64,000 nt of DNA from Bacillus vallismortis (lineage in GTDB: Bacteria > Bacillota > Bacilli > Bacillales > Bacillaceae), in NCBI RefSeq assembly GCF_004116955.1, contig NZ_CP026362.1, positions 2,738,501 through 2,802,500 of the forward strand. The letters are read 5' to 3'. Within the stretch, counting starts at the first letter, position 1. Each line of letters starts with the position of its first letter. Under the pieces are notes generated by a model. It saw only the letters and a program-made list of their open reading frames with translations, ran no database searches and had not been told where the DNA came from. Shown piece by piece: positions 35,701 to 45,100 of the stretch. The position numbers were made by a program, and so were the translations under genes.

Positions 35701-38700
35701 AGCTGTTCCCCTCTATATAATTGGGTAAATTCTTTTATAAAAATATTCATCGAGGCGCCGTCCGCCACAATATTATGCATATCAACAAGCAACGCATGTT
35801 TTTCTTCCTCGATTTTGACGAATTTCACCCGAATTAATGGAGAAACTTTAAGATCAAACGGCCGTATAAATGAACTGATTTCGTCATCAAGCTCATCCAT
35901 TTTCGCTTCGGTTTGTTCAATCGAAAATTCAAAGTTCTGATGGATTCGCTGCACAGGTTCTCCATCCTTAATTTCAAACGTTGTACGCAGTGTTTCATGC
36001 CTTTCGATCAGCTTTTTGAATGTGTCCTCAAAGCGGGCGGCATCAATTTTCCCGAAGCATAAAAGAGCCATCGGCATGTTATATGTGGTGACTTGCCCGA
36101 TTCTCTGATGAATCAAATACGTTCTCCGCTGTGCTGCTGACAGCCTGTATACGTCTTTTTTCTCTGAAGGCTGAATGGATGTATATTGGTTTCGGTCAGC
36201 GCGCTCAATAAGTGCGGCAAGCCCACGGATTGTCGGGTGCTGGAACACATCGCTTAGCGTAAGCTCCGCTCCAAATTCCTTGTGAATGCGGGAAATCAGA
36301 CCAGCGGCGTTCAATGAATGGCCGCCTGTTTCAAAGAAATGGGTATCTAATGTGACACGTTTGACTCCGAGAATGTCCTTCCACATAGCAGCCAAGACCG
36401 CCTCTGTCTCATTAAATTGAACATCTGATTCTGTATCCGCTGTCTTCCCGTCATTTGCTTGCTCAGGCACCAAAAGCTGAAAATTTTCTTCCACCGGTGT
36501 TCCCGCCTGTTCTTTTGTCCGGCCAATCCAGTATCTTTCTCTTTCAAAAGGATATGTTGGAAGCGGAATAAGCTGGCATTGCTCCTGATCATAAAAAGCT
36601 GTCCAATCGACCGGCACCCCGTGCAGCCACATCTCACCCAGTCTGCTCAGCAAGTAACGGTAATCAGAAGCTGCCTCCTTTGGATGCCTCATCAGCTGGA
36701 TTGCAATGTGCTGCTTGTCCTCTGCCTGATACAATTTGCTGACAAACGAACGCAGCGCATTTCCAGGGCCGACCTCTATAAAAATTGGATCCAGCTCTTC
36801 TTTTAAGCGTTTTGCGCAGTTCATAAATCTAACGGTTCCCCGCAAATGATCAGCCCAATATGACGGATCTCCAGCTTCCTCATCAGTGATCCAGTCTCCG
36901 GTTACATTTGAGACAAACGGGATTTTTTGTTTTTTAAATTGATAGGCTGAGAGCTTTTGTTTCATGCTTTCTAAAACCGGTTCCATCATATACGAATGGA
37001 AGGCATGTGATGTATGAAGCTTTCTGCAGCTGTGTCCTTCAGCGTTCAGCTTCCTTTCCAATGCATCAATCACACTTGATTCTCCTGATACAACACATGA
37101 ATCCGATGCATTCACAGCAGCGATTGAAATGGTTCCGTCTGTATACGGTTTGATGTCTGCTTCACTTAAGGAAACGCTAAGCATAGAACCGGACGGCAGA
37201 TTTTGGAGTGCTGCCCCTCGATAGCTGATGATGTCAAGAGCATCTTCTAATGAGAGCACACCCGAAATGGCTGCAGCCGTATACTCACCGATGCTGTGTC
37301 CCGCCATTGCTTTCGGCTTAATCCCCCAATGGATCAGCATTTTTGCAAGTGCATATTCGATACAGAACAGCAGAGGCTGCGTATATTCAGTTTGGTTAAT
37401 CAATTTTGCATCATGCTGATTATTGTCAGAGAAAAGCACCGTGCTCGGATCTGTGTCCATATGATTTTTTAATATGTCAAAACAGGCATCGAGCTCTTCC
37501 TTAAAAATCGATACAGTATCGTAAAGCCCTTTAGCCATATCAACATACTGCGCCCCCTGTCCCGGAAAAAGAAAGACAACGGGCCGGCTTGCAGATTGAG
37601 AGCTGCCGGTTTTAACAGACTCATAGTCATTTTCATGAATAGCCTGAAGAAGCTCAGGCACATCCGCTGCCACAATCGCTTTTTTATAAGGAAACGAATG
37701 ACGCCCTACTTTGAGGGTATATGCCGCATCTGCCAAATTGGCCTGCGGATTTTTCACCAAATAATTTGACAGCCGGTCTGTCATGCTGTTTAAAGCGGCC
37801 GGTGTTTTGGCTGACAGCAATAAGAGTTCAGCATCATGTCTTTCCGCTGCCTTTTGCTGTGCAGGCGCTTCCTCTAAAATGACATGGGCATTTGTTCCCC
37901 CAATGCCAAATGAGCTAACACCCGCTCTGCGCGGGAACTCATTTTCTTCCCAAGGGGTGAGTTTCGTATTGACGACAAATGGTGATTGCTCAAAATCGAT
38001 TTTGGCGTTTGGCTTTTCGAAATTCAGAGTCGGCGGAATCACTTTATACTTTAAGCTTAGAACTGCTTTCATAAATCCAGCTACACCAGACGCATCATTT
38101 AAATGACCGATGTTGGATTTGACAGAACCAATTCTGCAGTAGCCGCGACGGTCCGTTTGGTAAGCTTGTTTTAATGCTTCAATTTCTATCGGATCACCGA
38201 GTGTCGTCCCTGTGCCGTGAGCCTCGACATAGGTAATGGTTTCAGGCTCCACCTCGGCCATGTGCAGGGCTGTTTTGACCGCTGTTACCTGGCCTTTGGT
38301 GCTCGGCGCTGTATATCCAACCTTTCTGCTGCCGTCATTATTGATCGCAGTGCCTTTTATTACAGCATAAATATGATCTCCGTCTGCTTCAGCATCTTCA
38401 AGCGTTTTTAAAATGACCGCTCCTGCCCCGTCTCCAAATACTGTGCCTGCCGCCTCATCATCAAAGACGCGGCAATGCCCGTCTGGAGAATGGATCATAC
38501 CTTCTTGATAGAGATACCCGGATTTTTGCGGGAGGCGGATAGAGACTCCGCCTGCAACCGCCATATGGCAGTCCCCATTTAACAAAGCCTGAGCAGCAAG
38601 GTGAATAGAAACCATCGAGGTTGAGCAAGCAGTCTGCACCATCATGCTCGGCCCTTTCAGGTTAAGCTTATAAGAAATAAGTGTTGCCATGTAATCTCTC

Positions 38701-39173
38701 ATATTCAAAACAGCTGTTTCCAGCGTCTTTGAGTCTTCTCCAGACTTTGCCCCCTGAAGAGCCCTCAGCACCCACTCTGCATTGAGGCCCGCTCCGGTAT
38801 AAAGGCCGATCTGCCCTTTATAAGTGAAAGGATCGTAGCCGGCGTCTTCCAAGGCGGTCCACACGCATTCATGAAAGATACGGAACTGCGGATCCATCAT
38901 GGCAGCTTCCTTCGGCGTATAATCAAAGAAGCCGGCGTCAAACAGATCTACATCCTCCACAATTCCTTTTGCTTTTACAAATCGCGGATCATTCAGCAGC
39001 TCTTCATTAACACCCTCTTCTTTCAGCTCCTCATCAGTGAAAAAAGAAATTGTCTCTTTCGCATTTTTTAAATTGCTCCAAAACTCCTGCACGTTTTTTG
39101 CTCCCGGAAATCGGCCTGCCATACCGATTACCGCAATTTCCGCTCCATGATTCGCATAATGAGAATTACTCAT
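32745..39173 (-). CDS. amiM: Terminal PKS module with C-FkbH-ACP extension, AmiM
   Basis: 2142 residues. Order: KS (~12-435; TACSTS near 180, EAHGTGT, NIGHL), AT (~535-830; GHSIG near 625, malonyl-type HAFH), ACP1 (Ser in GGHSL near 951), C domain (~1000-1440), FkbH (~1450-1960) and ACP2 (GGNSL near 2098). There is no KR, DH or thioesterase. The C domain has HNIVADG at 1133-1139 instead of HHxxxDG. FkbH has DCDGTLWSG (~1651), SSRNNEED, FLDDDP and DTFLLSCRALGKG, and is complete. The KS-AT-ACP1 part would add the fourth malonyl; FkbH-ACP2 would make glyceryl-ACP, precursor of hydroxymalonyl-ACP. Confidence 0.9.
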   Translation of the reverse strand: MSNSHYANHGAEIAVIGMAGRFPGAKNVQEFWSNLKNAKETISFFTDEELKEEGVNEELLNDPRFVKAKGIVEDVDLFDAGFFDYTPKEAAMMDPQFRIFHECVWTALEDAGYDPFTYKGQIGLYTGAGLNAEWVLRALQGAKSGEDSKTLETAVLNMRDYMATLISYKLNLKGPSMMVQTACSTSMVSIHLAAQALLNGDCHMAVAGGVSIRLPQKSGYLYQEGMIHSPDGHCRVFDDEAAGTVFGDGAGAVILKTLEDAEADGDHIYAVIKGTAINNDGSRKVGYTAPSTKGQVTAVKTALHMAEVEPETITYVEAHGTGTTLGDPIEIEALKQAYQTDRRGYCRIGSVKSNIGHLNDASGVAGFMKAVLSLKYKVIPPTLNFEKPNAKIDFEQSPFVVNTKLTPWEENEFPRRAGVSSFGIGGTNAHVILEEAPAQQKAAERHDAELLLLSAKTPAALNSMTDRLSNYLVKNPQANLADAAYTLKVGRHSFPYKKAIVAADVPELLQAIHENDYESVKTGSSQSASRPVVFLFPGQGAQYVDMAKGLYDTVSIFKEELDACFDILKNHMDTDPSTVLFSDNNQHDAKLINQTEYTQPLLFCIEYALAKMLIHWGIKPKAMAGHSIGEYTAAAISGVLSLEDALDIISYRGAALQNLPSGSMLSVSLSEADIKPYTDGTISIAAVNASDSCVVSGESSVIDALERKLNAEGHSCRKLHTSHAFHSYMMEPVLESMKQKLSAYQFKKQKIPFVSNVTGDWITDEEAGDPSYWADHLRGTVRFMNCAKRLKEELDPIFIEVGPGNALRSFVSKLYQAEDKQHIAIQLMRHPKEAASDYRYLLSRLGEMWLHGVPVDWTAFYDQEQCQLIPLPTYPFERERYWIGRTKEQAGTPVEENFQLLVPEQANDGKTADTESDVQFNETEAVLAAMWKDILGVKRVTLDTHFFETGGHSLNAAGLISRIHKEFGAELTLSDVFQHPTIRGLAALIERADRNQYTSIQPSEKKDVYRLSAAQRRTYLIHQRIGQVTTYNMPMALLCFGKIDAARFEDTFKKLIERHETLRTTFEIKDGEPVQRIHQNFEFSIEQTEAKMDELDDEISSFIRPFDLKVSPLIRVKFVKIEEEKHALLVDMHNIVADGASMNIFIKEFTQLYRGEQLPENIIQYKDYAEWQQTFFNSDMFQRQKEYWLKQLEGEVPVLNMPLDYERKEQSFLGRAIKFTIPPRVLEKLEKIGEAQQLTNNVMLFQLYAMLLSSYTKQQELMIGSLVAGRRHADIENTIGMFTNFLPIKIHLNPEESFAGNLHHTKQTLLEAYDHQDYPYDQMAEALQPVIKPNRNPFFDTMLIYHNEYDPNIKIEAGGLTFETYEFAKGISKLDMKMDVVKEVTGELKCVLQYNRSLFTHESMQAFVSHFISLAEKAAEEPEKRIKDIPVLSQKEQEEAERKRERESNRVISCPLTICSNFTADPIVPYLKWWGEQFDINLDIKLSPYGQVFQELLNEESLLSRQKNGANLLLIRLEDMAGDSGLSLEERMAHVQYNSDELLSIMKQKKKEVPYFIGLLPLENVKEQELRDILVQSQQNWIAQLAGETDVHLIDLRQLRQTYQLDAIFDPQSERAARIPFTEEFYAAMGTRVAREFTAWLKPPFKAAAIDCDGTLWSGTVSEAGAEGVMITPAHRALQQFLKRKQEEGLLLVLSSRNNEEDVWNVFERHPDMILKKEDFVLSRINWDEKARNMKEMADELNISVDRFIFLDDDPAQCLEMNERLPEVLTLLLPSDPDSIPMFLEHVWAFDRFRVTEADQKRTERYLAAQERKIELNTSRSLEEFLSGLHLRIALTEMTEEHLPRVAQMSARINQFNMNPSVYREEQLAQRLNTDGHIGWIVEAADRFSDEGIVGAIMGIRTEDSLKLDTFLLSCRALGKGIEHKVLSGLASYARDKQLATLSLEFKDSGRNRAFSEFFAAHRFEEAAGPLKTVCQISVHDVEDRSGHIEWVSSVQPASDKTERAAANEVLPEALIENTNTQWEVLHAEKTLHSPYLIALDKNRPEHLRSILIKEHLEAGAEEDVPETEQQKILSDIWREILHLDYVGIDNDFFDLGGNSLLAVKMEVEMEKKGWYVDDLNFVKKHTIRELSKYMKRENQHA

Positions 39174-39174
39174 T

Positions 39175-42100
39175 CTATTCGCCGCCTCTCAATCTTTTAT
39201 CTCGCTGATTGCGTATCCGCGTTTTTCTCCGTCCCTTGGATACAGCTGCCATTTCTTCTTTATCCTCTTCACTTTCCTCTTGATCAGGATTGATAAATTG
39301 CGCTAAAGCAGCTACAGACGGGTATGTGAATAAAGTCACCACAGCCTCGTTGGTTCCCAATTCTTTATTTAAACGGTTTGTCACCTGTACAATGTCTAAA
39401 GAGCTGGCTCCCAAATCAAAAAAGTTATCATGTATGCCGACTTGCTCCAGACCCATGAAATCTTGCCAAATGCCGCATATGACCTCTTCTGTTTTGTTGC
39501 GGGGAGCGACATACGGATTATTCAATTCGGGTCGGGTGTGTAAGGCGGCCGTCTTCTTCTCCTCTTTCGCTATGCTATCGGCATTCATGGATATCCATTG
39601 CTTCATTCTGTGTCCCAAATCACCTGTTGACACTAATAAATGGCGATTGTTGATATCTGACAGCACATATTGAAAAAGAGCTGCTCCTTCTTCAGGCAAA
39701 ATGGCAAGTTCAGCAATAGATTCTCCGATAGTAGATTCAAGCTGGCCCCAGAAGTTCCATGCATCCCAGTTCACGCAAACCCAAGGAGTCTTGCTGCGCT
39801 GATTCACCCTCGCCGCAAAAGCATCCATATAAATATTCGCTGCAGAGTAAGCTGAGAAACCAAGACCTCCAAGCAAAGCACTAATCGATGAAAATAAGAA
39901 ACAAAAATCTATATTTTCGTTTTCTAATAGAGATTCAAGCACTTTCAATCCTCTGACTTTAGACTGGAACTGGTCTTCTCCGCCTTCAATCGTTGCAGGT
40001 ATATCTGTAATCGCCCTGAAAGACGAACTTCCCGGAAGACCTGCAGCGTGAAAGACGCCGTTCAGCTGGCCAAACTCAGTATGAACCTTTCTCATAACAG
40101 CCTGCATATCCGACAGGCTTCCCGCATCTGCCTGAAGAGCTGTCACCTTTGCGCCTAACCGTTCCAATTCTTTTATTTTCATAATTTTCACGGTAATCGG
40201 ATCATCTTCCTCATGTTTCTCGCACCAGCTTTCCCACTGGCTGCGCTGCGGAAGTTCACTTCTTCCCGTCAGAATCAGACGGACGTTTCCTTCTTGCGCA
40301 AGCAGCTTTGATAATACAAAACCGATTCCGCCAAGCCCTCCCGTAATAAGATAAACACCTTTCGGGCGGATCATATTCGGCAATCCGGACGCTTTATTTA
40401 ACTGAACAGGCTGATACATCTGCACCCATCGGCGGCGGTTTCGGTATGCGATCATTTGACCCTCGCCCGCAGCATCAGTTTCCGTCAGGATTTGGTCAAT
40501 CAACTCCTCTTCTTTCCATGTCAATGTATCCGATAAAGGAGGAATGTCGATGTTCCAGCATTTCAAATGGTTATATTCTTGCGGGATAACTTTCAACGGC
40601 CCCAAAATCGTCGCTTTTTCAGCATTGATTTGTTCTTCTCCAGTCACCTCATGAATCCCGCTTGACAGTACAAACATGTTACATTCGTTCATTTGTTTTT
40701 GATTAGATGCCGCCTGTGCAGTAAAAATCAAACTATAATAGCCGTTTTCACTGTACGTGCTGAACGTTTTGAAGGATTCCCCTTGCTCCGAAACGCTCCA
40801 CAGATGCATCATACAGTTTGGAAGAAGCCCATCTGAAGCAAGTGAAGAAAATAAACGCTCATAATGTGTCCCATCAGCCGGATTGATGACATACAATCCG
40901 CTGTTTACTTTTTTGAATTGCCGGTCTCTCGTGACAATTACAGTCTCATGTCCTCGGCGGCGTATGGTTTGCACCAGCCGATCTCCAAAGGCTGTTCCTT
41001 CATGGAAAACCAGTGTTTTTCCGCTTTCAGCTGGCTGCTCTTTTTTTCGGCTGTCAGCGGACTTGATCTTTCTTTCCCATGACGGAAGATAGAACCATTG
41101 ATCCATCGGTTTCTTTTTATTCCATTCATCAACTGCGGTGAAAGCAGCTGGATTGTCAGCCGCTTCTACCCAATAGCGTTTTTTCTCAAAAGGATAAGAC
41201 GGAAGCGATATCAGACGCTTAGGCTTATTACCGCCATACTGCCTCCAGTCAATCTCACATCCGCAGACCCAAAGCTGGCCTAATTTCTTCAAGAAATAGG
41301 AATGATCATGCGCTGGTTCTTGAACATGTCTGACGAGATTGACGATGTCATGCTGGCTAGATCTCTTCTTGTTCCTTCTGGCAAATGTGCTTAATGTGCT
41401 GCCCGGTCCGACTTCTATTAACAGAACGTTATCATCACTCAAAATCTGTTCTAATCCTTCATGGAAGCGGACTGTGCCTCTTAAGTGCTGAGACCAATAA
41501 GCCGGGTCTGCTGCTTGTTCCGGTGTTATCCATGTTCCCGTTACATTCGAAACAAATGGAATCCGAGGGGCGCTCATATCCTGTTGCTTTACAATCGCGG
41601 CAAATTCCTCAAGAATGGGTTCCATCATATAAGAATGAAAAGCGTGAGAAGTATGCAGCTGGCGGCCGGCAATGCCCTTTTCTTCAAGAAGAACCGCAAA
41701 CGTCTCAATGTCTTCGCTTTTTCCTGATACTACGCATAAGTCATGAGCATTGACAGCCGCAAGCGACAGACTGTTCGTAAGCAGCGGCTGCAGCTCTTCC
41801 TCTGATAGCTGAACACTCATCATTGCTCCAGATTCCAGCTGCTGCATCAGCCTTCCCCGCTCTATGACGAGCGTTAAAGCCGTGTCTAATGAAAACACGC
41901 CTGACAAACATGCAGCAGTGTATTCACCAATGCTGTGTCCAATCATATAATCCGGTGAGATGCCTGCACTTTGCAGCAGCTTTGCGAGCGCGTATTCAAA
42001 GATGAACAGCAGCGGCTGCACAACAGCGGTCTCCGTCAGCTTCGCCCCATCATTTGAATCTGGGAAGACGACCGCCTTCAAATCAATTTGATGTGACTGC

Positions 42101-45100
42101 TGTGCGAAGGCAAAACAGCGGTCCGCTTCTTTCTGAAATACAGGTTCAGCTTCATATAAATCTTTCATCATATCAATATACTGAGAGCCTTGGCCGGAGA
42201 ACATAAAGGCAGTCGGACGACCGCTGTGTCTTTGATAGGCTGTGAGCTCTGCACCGCTTTCCCATTCCGTTAATTTTGACAGCACGACCGCTTTTCGATA
42301 TGAGAATTGTTTTCTGCCGACTTGCAAGGTGTATGCCACATCCTCTAACGGAACGTTTGGATGCATACGAAGAAATTCCTTCAATCGATTTGTCATCTGC
42401 TCTAAGGCTGTGTCTGTTTTTGCTGATAGAACTAGCAAATGCCGTTGGCTCTCGGAAGCTTCTCTGCCTGACTCCGGCTCTTCTTCCAGTACAATGTGCG
42501 CATTTGTGCCGCCAATTCCGAAGGAGCTGACACCCGCCCGCCTTGGATCAGCGGATTCCTTCCAGTATGCCGCCTCGGTATTAACATAAAATGGGGTTTG
42601 ATCAAAATGAATATGCGGATTAGATGTCTTATAGTTCAAGCTTGGCAAAATGGTTTTATGTTTTAGCGATAAAACGGTCTTAAAGAGTCCTGCAATGCCG
42701 GCAGCGCTGTTTAAATGTCCGACATTGCTTTTCACTGACCCGATTGGAATTGACATTGGCCTGTCACTTTTAAAAACCTGGCTCAGCGCTTCCATTTCGA
42801 TTGGATCACCCATTTTTGTACCGGTTCCGTGAGCTTCGATATACCCTACTGTATTCGGGTCAATCCCTGCATTCTCGTATGCATTCTTTAGCACTTCGGC
42901 CTGGCCTTCTACGCTCGGGGCGGTAAAACCGACTTTTCGGTTTCCGTCATTATTCATTCCGACCCCTTTTATGACCCCATAAATGGTATGCCCTTCTTTA
43001 ACGGCGTCCTCATATCTTTTTAAAACGACAATCCCCGCGCCATCGCCAAAAACTGTGCCGCCTGCATTCTCATCAAAAGGACGGCAATGCCCATCAGGTG
43101 ATTGAATCATGCCATCCTGATAAACATAGCCTGACCGTAAAGGGGTGCTGACAGTTACGCCTCCCGCAAGCGCCGCGTCACATGCTCCGTTTTGCAGCGC
43201 TTGACATGCCGCTCCAATATTGACTAAAGAAGTGGAGCAGGCTGTTTGCATTGTGATGCTCGGCCCGTGCAGGTTTAATTTATAAGCAAGCTGGGTACTG
43301 AAAAATTCTCTATCATTTAACAGCATGGAACTGAACTGTTCAGTCCCATCCAGTTTCCCTGCGAAACGTGTAATCCATTCGAGGTTCGGACTTGTCCCAG
43401 AGTAGACGCCAATTTTCCCTGTTGTCCGCTCAGGGTCGCAGCCCGCATCTTCTAAGGCCTCCCAGGCACATTCATGTAAAAGCCTGAATTGCGGATCCAT
43501 CAATTCTGCTTCCCTTGAGGAATATTGGAAAAAATCCGCATCAAACATATCAGCGTCCTCGATGATCCCCTTCGCTTTTACAAAATCGGGGTGCTTCAAG
43601 AGCTGGTCATCAATGCCTGACGCTTTTAATTCTTCATCCGTAAAGAAGCTGATAGATTCTTTGCCGTTTACGAGATTATTCCAAAACTCATCCAAATTGC
43701 CGGCTCCCGGAAAACGCCCTGCCATACCGATAATCGCGATATCAGATCCCTGACCGTTCGGACTGCTTTGCGACACCTTTTGATGATCCGTCATTTCTGG
43801 CTGCCCGGCCTTCGTTTGAACCTGTTGATGAAGGTGCTTCGCCAGGCTGCGAACTGCGGCAAATTGATAAAGCAGAACTGGTTCCACCTTCCAATTCAAC
43901 TGATCTGTTAATTTTGCCGCTAATTGAGAGATATCAAGCGACGTAGCTCCCAGCTCAAAAAACGGCGCATCATTGTCAAGCTCATTGAATCCAAAATGCT
44001 TCATGACGATTTTTCTGATTGTTTTTTCAATAGCAGATAACGGCATTGCACGAAACAGTTCTGCCGGCTGGTAAGCCTCATCTTCTTCAAGTTCAGCCAG
44101 TGCTAAGCCGTAAGGCAACGGGAAATGCTGCTTTGTAAAAGGATAAGTCGGCAGAGCTAACCTTTTATTAAGCTGAGATTCATGCAGGTCGCTGAAATCA
44201 ACCTCAGCCCCGAGACTCCACAACGCTCCGTATATATGTAACTTTAAAACGTCTGTGTGTCCTTGTGTGCCGAGATCACCTGTCATGCCAATTGCTTGGC
44301 GCTCTGTAAACACTGATGCCCCCTGAGTCAAACGCAGGTCTATGCAAATAGCAGGTTCCTCCAGCAAACAAGACGAGATGTGTTCAAAAAATCGTATCGG
44401 CTTGCAGATTTTGCCGGCCCAATAACTGGCATCCGCTGCTTCGTCATCTGTTATCACTTTTCCAGTGACAGATGAAACGACTGGAATGTCTGGTGACTTC
44501 ATGTCCAGCGTGCTAAGGAAGTGCATGAATTCTTCCGCAGCGTCGACCAGCAGATCCGATTGATACGCGATATCCCCATCAAATAACTCAGCAGCAATCC
44601 CTTTTTGTTCAAGCCGCGCCTTCAGCTGATACACATCCTCTGGCAAACCGGAGACGGCACAATACCGCTCATCAATCAGCGCAAGGGATAATGATTTTTC
44701 TAAGTATTGAACGATATCCGGTTCTGACAGGCTGACACCGAGCATTTTTCCTGCCGGCGACATACTGATTAACTCTCCGCGTTTATATGCGGCTGCGGCC
44801 CCTTCTTCAAAGGAAAACATCCCTGCCGCACAGGCCGCCGTAAACTCCCCGAATCCCCGCCCGATAAAGCGGTCTGGTGTTATGCCGATGTGCTGTAAGA
44901 AACGGACTGCGGCGTATTCCATGCTGAACGACAACGCATGGATCAATCCCAGATTTCCCTCTTCCCGGTACGTTTCTGGAGCAGAAATACATGCTTTAAA
45001 GAAGCTGAGTACATCCTGCTGAAAAGCATTTTGCACCTTTTCAAGGCAAGCATCGACTTCTTTTTTGAACATGTTTTCCGTGCGGTACAGCTGCGCATAT

